From assembly GCA_003327425.1 (NCBI GenBank), contig QOQW01000022.1:1-64000 (forward strand): DNA of 64,000 nucleotides, given 5' to 3'. This DNA is from Candidatus Ozemibacter sibiricus. Lineage in GTDB: Bacteria > Muiribacteriota > Ozemobacteria > Ozemobacterales > Ozemobacteraceae. Each line of letters opens with the position of its first letter. The first letter of the stretch is position 1. Under the pieces are notes generated by a model. It did not search any database and was not told the DNA's origin. It worked only from the letters and a program-made list of their open reading frames with translations. A program made the position numbers and the translations under genes. This document shows positions 33,118-42,490 of this stretch, piece after piece.

Positions 33118-35588
33118 GAGGCGGCCTTCGGTTTGGGCGGGGCGGTCAGGATCTCGGAGACCGCTTTGCGTACGCCCTCGTCAGGATCGAAGCGCAGCGG
33201 GCGGATGTACGGCGCCACGACGACCGGTTCGGCGAGCTTCCCCATGGCTCGCACGACGTTGCGGCGGACATCGGGATCGGGATCGCGCAGGCAACCGACC
33301 AGCACGGGAAAGAATCTGGCATCGCGCAGTTCCCCGAGGGCGTAGGCCGCCGACGCGCGCATCCATTTGTCGGGATTGCGGAGCATGTCGATGACAGCGT
33401 CGTAGATCTGGTAGTAGCCCAGGCGCCACAGGGTCATGATGGTGTTGGCCCGCACCCGATTGTTCTTGTCATACAGGCAGGGCAGGATGGCCTCGGCCAG
33501 GGTGAGATCGCCCACGTTGGCCATGGCTTCGACCGCATTGGCGCGGACCCGGTCATCCTGGTCCTTGAGGAACTCGACCAGCATGTTGGCCACCGACGGC
33601 CCGCCGATCTTGCCCAGGCCCATGATGACGACGGCACGCACGTGGGGGTCGGGGTCCTGGATGGCGACGATCAGGTTGGTCTTCAATTCCGGCGGAATGT
33701 GGTCGCACAGGACTTCCAGGATGCGGGCGGACAGGACGCGGGTGCGCTGGTCGGGGGCGGACAGGTCGCGGGTGACATCCTCCAGGAAGGTCGGATCCAT
33801 TTTGATGAGCGACGTGCCGATCGCGTATTTGGCCTCGGGGGTCAGCTTGTCGAACCCGGCGATGAACTTCCGGCGCGTCACGTAGGCGATGGCTTTGTGG
33901 GCCTCTTCCCGCAGCTTGGGATCCTTGCTGGTGAGAAGCTTGCTGAAGTTGCCCAGGAGCTTGGGGTGGTCGCGTTCCTTCAGCAGCTCGATCGCATGAA
34001 GGATGATCGACTGCTCGGTGTCTTTCAGGAACTCCATGAGGGCTTCAGTGCCTTCGGGGGTCTGGAAATGCTTCAGTTTGAGCAGGTTGAGGATGGCTTC
34101 GCGCACCGAATAGTCGGGATCGCGCATTTTGCTGACCAGGATCTGGAGCGCATTGGCCGAACCGCTCTCGCCCAGGATCTGCAAGATGCGGGTGCGGAGG
34201 GCGGGATCCTGGTGGTAGAGCACTTCCTCGACGAACCGCTTCAGGCGCGGATCCATCATCAGGTTGATGACCTCCGCCTGGATGGGGGCCGGCACCTTCA
34301 TGAAGTGCTTGAGGAGAAGGGAATTGAGGGTGTCGATGATGTAGTTCTCGGTAGGGTTCGACAGCAGGAGCAGCGCGGTCCGGCCGGTGGCCAGCTCCTT
34401 GTAGCAGACGGCATCGATCAGCAGGGTTTTGCGCCAGGCGAGTTCCTGGCCCTTCAAGAAGCTGAGCAGGTAGTTCTCGTTGTATTTGTGGATCTTGGGC
34501 AGGTTGCGCAAAATGATGTCGGGTTGATGGCGGCCCAGGCGAAGGAGGCATTCCGACAGGATCTTGCTGGCCTGCATGTAGCGGTCGTTGAGGCACTCCT
34601 CCAGGGGTTTGGTGAAGAAATTGATGCGTTCGAGGGTCTTGGGCGAATTCCGGGTGGCTTCGTCCATCGCATCCAGTTCATCGGCGACGCGTTTGATGAT
34701 GGCCTGGATGGTATTCTGGACCACCGGCGGGATCGACTTGAATTTGTCGAGCAGGTAGGGGAACAGGTAGGGGTAGGAGATCGGGTCGGAGAGCTGTTCG
34801 ATCAGCTTGAGGACCGTCAGGCGGAACCCCTCGCTCTTTCGCCCGAGGTCCTGGAAGATCTGCTTGAAGAAGGCTTCCCCGTGATACTGGCAGCACTTGA
34901 AGACCTGGTACCACATCAAGGGGTCGATGTTGGGCAGATTCTTCATGCACAGGTCGAGGAAGGCCGGATCCTTGATCTTTTCGATGTGCTTCCCGAACTC
35001 GACCTGGATGATCCGCTTTTCTTCCTTCTTGCTCTCGACCACTTCCTCTTTGAGGATATCCATGAAGATGGGGTAGGTGGCCGGGTTCTGCAGCAGCACG
35101 ATCTCTTCGAGGTAGAGGATCTTCTCCTTGGTCGTGTACTCGCTCCATTTCTTGAGCAGCCGGTCGAGAATGCCGGAATGGACGATGGCGTGCTGCAGGG
35201 TATTGCGAATGGAGGTGTCCGAGGTGGAGCAGAGGACTTCGGTGACCGGGCGCAGTCGCTCTTCGTTGAGGCTCTGCAGGATCTCCTTGAAGGTTTCGCG
35301 CAGCACCGAGTCGGGGTAGGACAGCAGTTTCAGGATGCTGCGCAGATCTTCGTTGGAGAGCGCATCGTGGCGGGCCGCGAAAATCTCGAGGATCTTCAGC
35401 CGGGTCTCCAGGGTGTTCTGGCCCAGGTTCCCGGCCTCGTCGAAATGGCGGCACAGGAACTCCACCAGATCGTGGTTGAGATTGGCGATGAACTCCTCTT
35501 TCGCCCCCGCCGCGACCTTCTTGTCGGGAGAGATCAGGCGGGCGAACGCTTCATCGGGATCGGTGATCTTGCGTGTGAACCAACCCAT
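33114..35588 (-). CDS. HEAT-repeat protein 1 of operon
   Basis: 824 residues starting MGWFTRKITDPDEAFARLISPD. The N-terminal ~480 residues are irregular helical repeats (VLRETFKEILQSLNEERLRP and ILYLEEIVLLQNPATYPIFM), while ~480-824 are regular HEAT/PBS repeats (VSKMRDPDYSVREAILNLL, FLKDQDDRVRANAVEAMANV and CLRDPDPDVRRNVVRAMGKL). It shares architecture and near-identical length with the next gene, implying duplication. First gene of the operon; no Shine-Dalgarno is visible at the ATG. No enzymatic motif or signal. Confidence 0.82.
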   Translation of the reverse strand: MGWFTRKITDPDEAFARLISPDKKVAAGAKEEFIANLNHDLVEFLCRHFDEAGNLGQNTLETRLKILEIFAARHDALSNEDLRSILKLLSYPDSVLRETFKEILQSLNEERLRPVTEVLCSTSDTSIRNTLQHAIVHSGILDRLLKKWSEYTTKEKILYLEEIVLLQNPATYPIFMDILKEEVVESKKEEKRIIQVEFGKHIEKIKDPAFLDLCMKNLPNIDPLMWYQVFKCCQYHGEAFFKQIFQDLGRKSEGFRLTVLKLIEQLSDPISYPYLFPYLLDKFKSIPPVVQNTIQAIIKRVADELDAMDEATRNSPKTLERINFFTKPLEECLNDRYMQASKILSECLLRLGRHQPDIILRNLPKIHKYNENYLLSFLKGQELAWRKTLLIDAVCYKELATGRTALLLLSNPTENYIIDTLNSLLLKHFMKVPAPIQAEVINLMMDPRLKRFVEEVLYHQDPALRTRILQILGESGSANALQILVSKMRDPDYSVREAILNLLKLKHFQTPEGTEALMEFLKDTEQSIILHAIELLKERDHPKLLGNFSKLLTSKDPKLREEAHKAIAYVTRRKFIAGFDKLTPEAKYAIGTSLIKMDPTFLEDVTRDLSAPDQRTRVLSARILEVLCDHIPPELKTNLIVAIQDPDPHVRAVVIMGLGKIGGPSVANMLVEFLKDQDDRVRANAVEAMANVGDLTLAEAILPCLYDKNNRVRANTIMTLWRLGYYQIYDAVIDMLRNPDKWMRASAAYALGELRDARFFPVLVGCLRDPDPDVRRNVVRAMGKLAEPVVVAPYIRPLRFDPDEGVRKAVSEILTAPPKPKAAS

Positions 35589-35801
35589 GGTATGCTGCCG
35601 GCTATCCTCAAACGATTATCGGCTGGAATGGTCCCTTCTTTGACCGGGAGATGAATGCAAAGACGCGAGCGCCCCCCTTCGCCAAAGGCATCAGGGATTA
35701 TACCGAAATCTTCTCTGGTTAGGAATCATTCGATGACGCCATCCTTAAGAAACATCAACCATCCCTCTCCAGGTTCGATCCCAATCCAGCCAGGATGGCG
35801 G

Positions 35802-36884
35802 TCAAGGTTGCGGGCGGAAGACAAGCTGCCAGGCTGGCGTCCCTTTCTTCGCCCATTGTCGGTAGCCTCGCATGGCCTGGACCAGGATGTTCATCCGTGT
35901 CACATCCTGCCGAAGCACGGCTTTCCCGAAAAAAGCGGCGAACTGGAGACACCCTAGGAGCCAGAACCATCCCTTCCATTTTCGATGCAGCATCAACCGG
36001 CTCAAAACCAAGTGGAAATCGGCTCGCTGTTTGCCTGGATGCCTAACGCCCCGGTTGCTTTCAGTACTGCTTCCTTCTTTGTGGAAGACCACGCTCTCAG
36101 GCACCCAGGCCAGACGGTAGCCTTGCTGACGGCCTCGTAAAGCCCAGTCAAGCTCTTCGAAATACAGGAAATGGTCGGCGTCCATCAGCCCCACCTTGTC
36201 GAGAAACGCGCGAGAGACCAGCATGGAAGCCCCGATGACGTAGTCCATTCGGGACTCGACGTCCGACAGGGGAGGGAAAGGCGAAGAAGCTGAGGAATGG
36301 TACCCGAGGGGAGTGACCAGACCTCGGACGGCATCGTAGGTGGCACCCCCGAAGGCCTGAATCTGGTCGGGGTGATCGAAGCATCGCAAGGTGGAGCCGA
36401 CCATGCCGATTCTGGGATCCCTTTCCGCTCGTTCCCTCAGGAGGCGCAAGGCCTCGGGTCGAACGATTGTGTCATTGTTGAGAATCCAGACGAAGCGCAC
36501 TGCGTGGTTGGCCAGGAGATATTGCAGTGCCGTGTTGTTGCCGGCCGCGAAGCCATGGTTATGTTCATTGCGGATCAAGATGAGACGGCCGCCACCAGGC
36601 CGAGGCAAGGGGGGGACCGTCGGTTCCTGCGGCTTGACCACGTGGTAGGGAATCGGTTTCTCAAGAGGGGGTGTCACCAATCTGGCCAGTTCGGGGTGAG
36701 CGGGGGGGGCGATCCGGATATCTCCTCGAGCCCAGGCTTGCAGTCGCTCGAACGATTCATCCTGCGATCCATTGTCGCATACGACCACCCCATAGTCGGG
36801 TTCATCGCTGCGCAGCAGACTTTCCAGGCATAGAGCTGTATCGAACCATCGTTGCCAGTTGATTACCACCACCCAGGTCTTCAT
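35802..36884 (-). CDS. Family 2 glycosyltransferase, rhamnosyltransferase-like
   Basis: 360 residues of GT-A fold: VVVINWQRWFDTALCLESLL at the N-terminus, VVVCDNGSQDES, and FVWILNNDTIVRPEALRLL, where the N-N-D-T is the DxD-equivalent metal/nucleotide site. DADHFLYFEELDWALRGRQQGY contains the ED catalytic region and C-terminal amphipathic helices follow. An insert of ~45 residues (PPLEKPIPYHVVKPQEP) before the metal site is unusual. It probably transfers a deoxyhexose or similar sugar to an undecaprenyl-linked glycan at the inner membrane's cytoplasmic face. Last gene of the minus-strand polysaccharide locus. Confidence 0.85.
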   Translation of the reverse strand: MKTWVVVINWQRWFDTALCLESLLRSDEPDYGVVVCDNGSQDESFERLQAWARGDIRIAPPAHPELARLVTPPLEKPIPYHVVKPQEPTVPPLPRPGGGRLILIRNEHNHGFAAGNNTALQYLLANHAVRFVWILNNDTIVRPEALRLLRERAERDPRIGMVGSTLRCFDHPDQIQAFGGATYDAVRGLVTPLGYHSSASSPFPPLSDVESRMDYVIGASMLVSRAFLDKVGLMDADHFLYFEELDWALRGRQQGYRLAWVPESVVFHKEGSSTESNRGVRHPGKQRADFHLVLSRLMLHRKWKGWFWLLGCLQFAAFFGKAVLRQDVTRMNILVQAMRGYRQWAKKGTPAWQLVFRPQP

Positions 36885-36924
36885 TGAGCCACCTTCTCCT
36901 GACGGAGACCCTCAGTAGCTTGTT

Positions 36925-38670
36925 CTAACGGGAGATTGCTGGGTCACAGGCGGGGCCCTGAGGCCTGCTGCGAGAAGTCGTTGTGGCGGCCGCCGGGGGA
37001 TGGTCGGATGGCAAAGATGCATTTCGATGCTGTTTCCTGGCGAAAAAGAGCATGGCTTCCCCCGTGTCGGTCCATGTCGCTATCGCGTTGAGCGCCCTGC
37101 GAATGATCTGGAGGGGCTGATAGCCTACGACCGGGAAACTATCCTGCGCCTCCCAATGCTGAACCTTGAATCCAGTCATGTGGAGCAGCCGGGTCAACGA
37201 ACCTCGCGAGAAGAACCAGATGTGCTCTCCGGGCTGCCAGGAGGCCCACCTCGACCCCTTCAAAAGGGCCATGAGGCTGGCCACGTTCGGTACCCCGATG
37301 ACCAGAAGTCCGTCATCCGACAAGAGACGATGGGCCTCCCGCAAGGCTGCCCTCGGGTCGGGAAGGTGCTCGAGGGTGTGATTGAGCACGATCACTTCGA
37401 AGGAGGCGGGAGGAAACTTCGCTTCTTCAATAGTACCAGTGCGGACATCGAGGCCGAACCGCTCTCGGGCGAAAGCTGAAGCCCACGGTGAAATCTCCAC
37501 GCCGGCCGTTTGAAACCCCCGTTGACGCGCAACAACAAGCAGGCTTCCGATCCCCGTTCCGATATCCAAGAGCCGGCCAGAAGGCTGAAAGGACGCGATC
37601 TTGTCTAGCAATCGACCGAACGTGGGCTCGAACTGGTTCGGTTCTACGGGGTAGTGGTGCCGTTCTTGGAAATACCGGTCGTCGTAAGGTATGGTCGGCT
37701 GTTCGAAGAAATTCCGAGCATAGACCAACGAACAAGTAGGACATCGAACAAATTGGAACCCCTCGATGTTCTGATAGGGAGCCCCCGGAGAAGTTCCACA
37801 GATGAAGCAGGCGGTGATGGGCAGCCCAGGACGTGGCGAGGGAAGACCCGGCGGCGAAGACCCCGGCACCCGGGAGCGTTGATAAGCATAGGGATCTTCT
37901 GCACGGTCCCTTCCGGAACGGCAGAGTTCCCAGAGTTTGATGCGGACGATCAGCCGGTACAAAGCCATCAGAAGGCACAGGATGAGCCCGGTCTGTCCGT
38001 CGGCATATCCTCGGCCGCGGACGAAGCGGGCGAAAAATTCTCGGGCCGGGGCGAGGAATAGGTGTTCCAATTTGAACCGGTGACCCTGCCGGAAGAGGTG
38101 TTCTGCCTCCAGGGTCGTGTACTGGTTCATCTTGCTCAGGAAATGACTTGCATCGCGATAACAGAAATGCTGGATGCTCAGTTCTGCCCGGCTGTCCAGG
38201 CGTAATCGCCGAGCGGCTGGATCTGGGCTCATGTAGGCGTGGATGGTGCCGGAGAAAGCCATCCTACCCTTTTTGAAAAAGCGTGGCATGGGGGTCGGCC
38301 CCCACCCCGAGTGGCGGATCCATGTCCCGAGCAGATAGTGGCAGAAGCTGATCTCGACAATATCGGTCTGATCTGCGGTGGCGATGGCGCGGAGCGTGGA
38401 GCCCAAAGCCGGCGGGATGACCTCGTCGGCATCGATGATGAGCACCCAGTCGCCCGTTGTTTGTTCAACGGCGAACTTCTTGGCGATATCGAAGGCCTGG
38501 ACCATGGGATGGGAATAGACTCGTGGGGTGAATTGTCGAGCAATCTCTTTCGTCCGATCGTGGCTGGCCATGTCGACGACCACGATCTCATCGACCCATC
38601 CCAGAGAATTCAGGCAATGGGGGAGGGCTTGTTCCTCATTCCTGGCGATGATGGCGGCAGAAATCTTCAC
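36925..38670 (-). CDS. Fusion of family 2 glycosyltransferase and methyltransferase
   Basis: 581 residues. Residues 1-250 form a GT2 domain of the WaaE-like type (ISAAIIARNEEQALPHCLNS, metal site IIDADE 78-83, then SFCHYLLGTWIRHSGW). After a Pro-rich link comes a CxxC...CxxC zinc knuckle (C288, C291, C310, C313) and a class I SAM methyltransferase with LLDIGTGIG (367-375), NHTLEHLPDP and a C-terminal WFFSRGSL. The start is GTG 38670, overlapping the preceding stop as GTGA, with GGAAGG upstream; the extended reading to 38850 overlaps the next gene heavily. The separate neighbouring methyltransferase has the same zinc-knuckle plus SAM layout. Likely adds and methylates a sugar in one glycan. 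Confidence 0.85.
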   Translation of the reverse strand: MKISAAIIARNEEQALPHCLNSLGWVDEIVVVDMASHDRTKEIARQFTPRVYSHPMVQAFDIAKKFAVEQTTGDWVLIIDADEVIPPALGSTLRAIATADQTDIVEISFCHYLLGTWIRHSGWGPTPMPRFFKKGRMAFSGTIHAYMSPDPAARRLRLDSRAELSIQHFCYRDASHFLSKMNQYTTLEAEHLFRQGHRFKLEHLFLAPAREFFARFVRGRGYADGQTGLILCLLMALYRLIVRIKLWELCRSGRDRAEDPYAYQRSRVPGSSPPGLPSPRPGLPITACFICGTSPGAPYQNIEGFQFVRCPTCSLVYARNFFEQPTIPYDDRYFQERHHYPVEPNQFEPTFGRLLDKIASFQPSGRLLDIGTGIGSLLVVARQRGFQTAGVEISPWASAFARERFGLDVRTGTIEEAKFPPASFEVIVLNHTLEHLPDPRAALREAHRLLSDDGLLVIGVPNVASLMALLKGSRWASWQPGEHIWFFSRGSLTRLLHMTGFKVQHWEAQDSFPVVGYQPLQIIRRALNAIATWTDTGEAMLFFARKQHRNASLPSDHPPAAATTTSRSRPQGPACDPAISR

Positions 38671-39587
38671 CTTGGTTGTCCTTCCGTTTTCCGTCTGGGA
38701 TTGTCGGCAAGTTCCGGGTGTTCTGGGCGACAGATCATCTCGATCAACCCCCCGCGAAGGGTGGTCCATCGCTGGTGACGATCCAGGCGGAGCTTGAACT
38801 CGACCAACCGAGAAGTCCGCAAAAGGAAACGGAAGAGACGACCGGGCCACCCCGGAGGGCCGAGGGTGGCGATGACATTGTTGGCATAGTCCTCCACTGG
38901 CTCCCAGGTTCGCCTTTTGAGGATCCGGAAGTCTGAGTTCTCCAAAAATCGAGCCAAGGAACGAGGCGTGAAATGGAGGAGATGGTCAGGCATCGCCAAC
39001 CAGTACCATTCGCTTCCGGTATGCTCGGCCATGGCGCTTTCAAGATTGGGAGCCTGGACAACCAAAAGGCCTTGCGGGCTCAGGATCCGATGGACTTCGC
39101 GCAGGAAGGCAAACCCGTCTGGAACATGTTCGAGAACGTCGAAGAGAGTGATGACCTCGAAACAATGCTGGGGAAAATGGATCTCTTCGAGCGGTTGGTC
39201 GTAAATTTCGAGCTGGAAGGTGCGGCGCCCGTACTCGGCACAAGCCTGATTGATTTCCACGCCTGTTACCGAAAACCCTTCCTGGCGGGCGACCTCCAGG
39301 AACTTGCCGATATTGCACCCGATGTCCAATAGTCTTCCTTTGCCACCCAATGCCTTGATCCGATGCAACACACGACGATACCGAGCCTCGAACATGGCGG
39401 CTCGTTCCTGGTAGGTGGCAATGCGATTGGCGAGAGGGTAATTCTCGGCATTGATGGTCGCCCGCTCTTCGGCAGTAGGCTGAGGACAGGTGAAACCGAT
39501 GCCGCAGGTGGTACAGAATCGCACGGCAAACCGCCCCTGTTTGACCAGTGTCTGTGATGCCGGCTCTTGGCACAACAGGCACTTCAT
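38667..39587 (-). CDS. SAM methyltransferase with N-terminal zinc knuckle
   Basis: 306 residues. Zinc-binding CxxC pairs at C3/C6 and C25/C28, then the SAM-binding motif LLDIGCNIG (87-95), acidic loop VTGVEIN, FDVLEHVPDG and MPDHLLHFTPRSL, typical of sugar/lipid-type class I methyltransferases in O-antigen loci. Start ATG 39587 overlaps the upstream radical SAM stop (ATGA) with GGAG six bases before; ATG 39599 is a less favoured alternative. Its end overlaps the GT-methyltransferase fusion gene. Likely acts on glycan or glycolipid. Confidence 0.85.
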   Translation of the reverse strand: MKCLLCQEPASQTLVKQGRFAVRFCTTCGIGFTCPQPTAEERATINAENYPLANRIATYQERAAMFEARYRRVLHRIKALGGKGRLLDIGCNIGKFLEVARQEGFSVTGVEINQACAEYGRRTFQLEIYDQPLEEIHFPQHCFEVITLFDVLEHVPDGFAFLREVHRILSPQGLLVVQAPNLESAMAEHTGSEWYWLAMPDHLLHFTPRSLARFLENSDFRILKRRTWEPVEDYANNVIATLGPPGWPGRLFRFLLRTSRLVEFKLRLDRHQRWTTLRGGLIEMICRPEHPELADNPRRKTEGQPR

Positions 39588-40909
39588 CGGCGGCTCCATC
39601 GTCGCAAGCGGGCCATGAGGCGTCGGATCAAGCTGCGGTACCCGACGATCTCTCGCACCTTCGCCTGGAGTTGTTCGGGGGTGAATTGTTCATAATAGAC
39701 TTTATAAGGTTCCTCGGTCAGCCAGAAATCGTCATCGATGAGGTTCTTGGCGCGGCATTCTCGAAATAATTTGGTGCCAGGGAGGATCCATAGCCCTCCA
39801 ACGCATCCGACCTCATCAGGTTGATAGGTTCGCAAGAACCTTAACGTCTGATTCAAGGTCTCTTCGGTTTCCCCTACATTCCCTATGATGAGAAGGGCTG
39901 AGACCGGCAGGCCGACCTCCCGACACCAACGGATGGCCTTCCCCGCCTGGGCGACCTGGTTGTCTTTCCCCATCAAACGAAGCAGCCGAGGGGAGGCCGT
40001 TTCGATGCCAAAGGCGATCTTGTAACATCCTGCCTGTTTGAGGAGGCGAAGCATCTCGAGATCGACACAATCGGTGCGGGTCGTGACATGGAAGGCGATA
40101 TGCAGGCGTCGTCGGAGAATTTCTTCGCAGAGGCCCATGGTCGCCTCGCGATCGACGGTCATGGCATCGTCAGCGAAGCAGAAATGGCGGATCCCGCGTG
40201 TCCGGGAAAGGAACTCCAGTTCATCTACCATATTCCGGGGAGAGCGGTGCCTCCAGCGCCTCCAGATCCACCAGGTGGAGCAAAAATCGCAACGCCCGAT
40301 GCAGCCACGGGAAAAAATGACAGATACTCTCGGCTCATGAACCAGATCGATGCCGCGGAACTTTCCATCCCCCCTCCCCGGATATTTCCGGAGATCGAGG
40401 AGATCCCAGGCGGGGAAGGGTAAACCATCGAGATCTTCGATCAATGGGCGAGGCGAGGTCTGAGTGGGGATCCCATCTTGGTTGCGATATGCCAGGCCAA
40501 GAATGGTGGACGGGGCCTTGCCTTGCGCGATTTCCAGGAACGTCTGCTCGCCTTCTCCAATGACGATCAGGTCGATTTCAGGGAAATGCTGGAGCATTTG
40601 TTTCCACATGATGGTCGGATGGGCCCCGCCGAGGACCACCTGGCAACCGGGAACCAGCGACTTGGCATGACGGGCGATATCGATGGCCTTCCAGCGTCCG
40701 GGGGTCAGACAGGTGATTCCGACCAGGTCCGGTTGCCAGGATCGCAAGGCCGAAATAACCGCATCGCGTCCTTCCTGGCATCCATCGACGAGCCGGACGG
40801 AAAACCCATGAGCGAGGAGGGTCCCTGCCAGGTACAATAAGCCCAAAGGGGGGTTGGTGAAACCGTCCTGGGCGGTGTCGTAGGGATTGATCAGAAGGAT
40901 TTTTTGCAT
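39584..40909 (-). CDS. B12-binding-domain radical SAM enzyme
   Basis: 441 residues. The N-terminal ~130 residues form a cobalamin-binding-like Rossmann domain (LLINPYDTAQDGFTNPPLGL, VGITCLTP, VVLGGAHPTIM and IVIGEGEQTF), followed by a radical SAM barrel with the cluster motif C203-x3-C207-x2-C210 (SRGCIGRCDFC) and SAM-binding GIETASPRLL. Elp3/MiaB-type substructure is typical of class B enzymes. Start ATG 40909 is used because upstream in-frame codons overlap the flippase gene and add Pro/Gly-rich sequence. It overlaps both neighbours, so it is part of the polysaccharide operon. Such enzymes often methylate or rearrange carbon centres; substrate unknown. Confidence 0.85.
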   Translation of the reverse strand: MQKILLINPYDTAQDGFTNPPLGLLYLAGTLLAHGFSVRLVDGCQEGRDAVISALRSWQPDLVGITCLTPGRWKAIDIARHAKSLVPGCQVVLGGAHPTIMWKQMLQHFPEIDLIVIGEGEQTFLEIAQGKAPSTILGLAYRNQDGIPTQTSPRPLIEDLDGLPFPAWDLLDLRKYPGRGDGKFRGIDLVHEPRVSVIFSRGCIGRCDFCSTWWIWRRWRHRSPRNMVDELEFLSRTRGIRHFCFADDAMTVDREATMGLCEEILRRRLHIAFHVTTRTDCVDLEMLRLLKQAGCYKIAFGIETASPRLLRLMGKDNQVAQAGKAIRWCREVGLPVSALLIIGNVGETEETLNQTLRFLRTYQPDEVGCVGGLWILPGTKLFRECRAKNLIDDDFWLTEEPYKVYYEQFTPEQLQAKVREIVGYRSLIRRLMARLRRWSRR

Positions 40910-42411
40910 AAGGGACGATCGCTCCGCACCCACATTCTTCGCACATTTTCCCAGAATTCCCGGATGAGGGTCGGTTGGAACAGGTAGATCAACCCATAAA
41001 CCACGGCCAAGCCAACCCCAAACAGGGGAAACACCGAGAATCCTCGTACGCCCATCCCCCGAGAGGTGGCCCAAGTCAAGGCTCCCCCACATGCCGTGGC
41101 GAGAAGAACCATACCGACGTTAGCCAGGATTCGGGGGCGGATGTCCTCCTTGGCCAAGGCTCTCTTATACACGAAATAGAAAATGGCGGCAATGATCGGT
41201 TGATTCATGGCGAGGCCCACGAATCCGTAACGGAGGATGAAGGGGACTCCTAGTCCCCATTCCAGCACAAGCAGAAGCCCTGTCATGGATAGAATGAGCC
41301 GCGAGTGCCCCAGGGCGAGAATTCCGCTGTACATGGGAAGAAAGATGCCTACGGCCAGCGGAGAAGTACAATAAAAATAGAAGGCCGGCAGTCCCGCCAT
41401 CCATGTTTCTCCGAAGAGATACGCCGTCGCGGGTTCCGCCAATGCCATCCCCATGCCAGTAAGCGGCACCATCAAGAACGTCAGCATTCGGATCGAATCC
41501 TCGATGGCTCGGGTCAACAAAGGCCGTTCGCTTTGAATGCGGGAAAGCGCGGGGAAAGCGATTCGACCATAGCTTTCGCTGAGCAGCAAAGGAGTGAACG
41601 CATAGGTGCGAGCCCAGGTCAGATACCCCACCGCTTCGGTGCCGATGTACGCTCCCACGAACAGAGGCGCAACGGCATCCTTCAAGAATCCGACGGCGAA
41701 GTTCAGTTGATAGGGGAGGCCGAAGGACACCAACGGTCGGACGAACGACGGGCGGAACATCCATTCCGGCCTCCAGGAACTGAGGAAGTAGGCCAGGGTG
41801 GCTCCGCAGAACCCTCGGCCGATAGCAGCCAGAATAAAGCTCCATTCTTCCCAGTGGTAGATGGCAAGGGTGATGGCAATGACGTGGAAGACGGCCGTTT
41901 CGAGCACTTCGATCAAGGCGATCCGCTGGAAATCAAGAGCTCGCTCCATCAAAATGACGGGAATGCTTTTGCTGGACAGAAACAGGAGGCTGAGTCCAAG
42001 GCCCCGCACGAGCCAGGGCGCATGGGGCGGCAGGGTGGGATAGAGGCGGTGGACAAACGGGGCGACCAGCCACAATCCCGCCACAGTGAGGGAGACCAGG
42101 ATGATCTGGGTCCAGAAGGCCGTCGACAGCTCTTCGCGTTGCAGTTCTCCCTTTTTTTGGATCAGAGCCGGACCGAAGCCGACATCCCCGAAGGAAGAAA
42201 AGCACTGGACGATGAAGGCGACGATCCCATAGATACCGAACTTGGAAGGCAAGAGGAGGCGAGCCAGAATGATGTTGCCAAGCAAGGTCCCGCCCTTCAC
42301 CAGGAACTGGCGTTGCAAGAGAGAACCGAGGCCGATGAGCACTTTCGATTTCAGGACCGGAACAGGTTCTGGCTCTGGCAACTCGGGGGCTTGAGGAATG
42401 GCTTCAGGCAT
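40891..42411 (-). CDS. Polysaccharide flippase (Wzx/MATE-like)
   Basis: 506-residue membrane protein with 12-14 hydrophobic segments of the RfbX/polysaccharide biosynthesis family: LQRQFLVKGGTLLGNIILARLLLPSKFGIYGIVAFIVQCFSSFGDVGFGPALIQ-type N-terminus, arginine-rich ERALDFQRIALIEVLETAVF, and a C-terminal RSDRPLCKKSF tail. It should translocate undecaprenyl-linked oligosaccharide across the inner membrane. Start ATG 42411 (MPEAIPQAPELPEPEPVPVL) is preferred. Its 3' end overlaps the radical SAM gene. Confidence 0.86.
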   Translation of the reverse strand: MPEAIPQAPELPEPEPVPVLKSKVLIGLGSLLQRQFLVKGGTLLGNIILARLLLPSKFGIYGIVAFIVQCFSSFGDVGFGPALIQKKGELQREELSTAFWTQIILVSLTVAGLWLVAPFVHRLYPTLPPHAPWLVRGLGLSLLFLSSKSIPVILMERALDFQRIALIEVLETAVFHVIAITLAIYHWEEWSFILAAIGRGFCGATLAYFLSSWRPEWMFRPSFVRPLVSFGLPYQLNFAVGFLKDAVAPLFVGAYIGTEAVGYLTWARTYAFTPLLLSESYGRIAFPALSRIQSERPLLTRAIEDSIRMLTFLMVPLTGMGMALAEPATAYLFGETWMAGLPAFYFYCTSPLAVGIFLPMYSGILALGHSRLILSMTGLLLVLEWGLGVPFILRYGFVGLAMNQPIIAAIFYFVYKRALAKEDIRPRILANVGMVLLATACGGALTWATSRGMGVRGFSVFPLFGVGLAVVYGLIYLFQPTLIREFWENVRRMWVRSDRPLCKKSF

Positions 42412-42490
42412 ACGGTGGCCCTCTCTGGACCGGGTCAGCCAGTGATGGCTCGGTGATAGGACGGGCCGCTGGTGGCCGGGAAAGGGCGCC

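Noticed and set aside
30622-35654. Plus-strand open frames opposite the HEAT genes
   Set aside because: Minus-strand HEAT repeats are regular and coupled by ATGA overlaps; the opposite frames show no repeat or motif.
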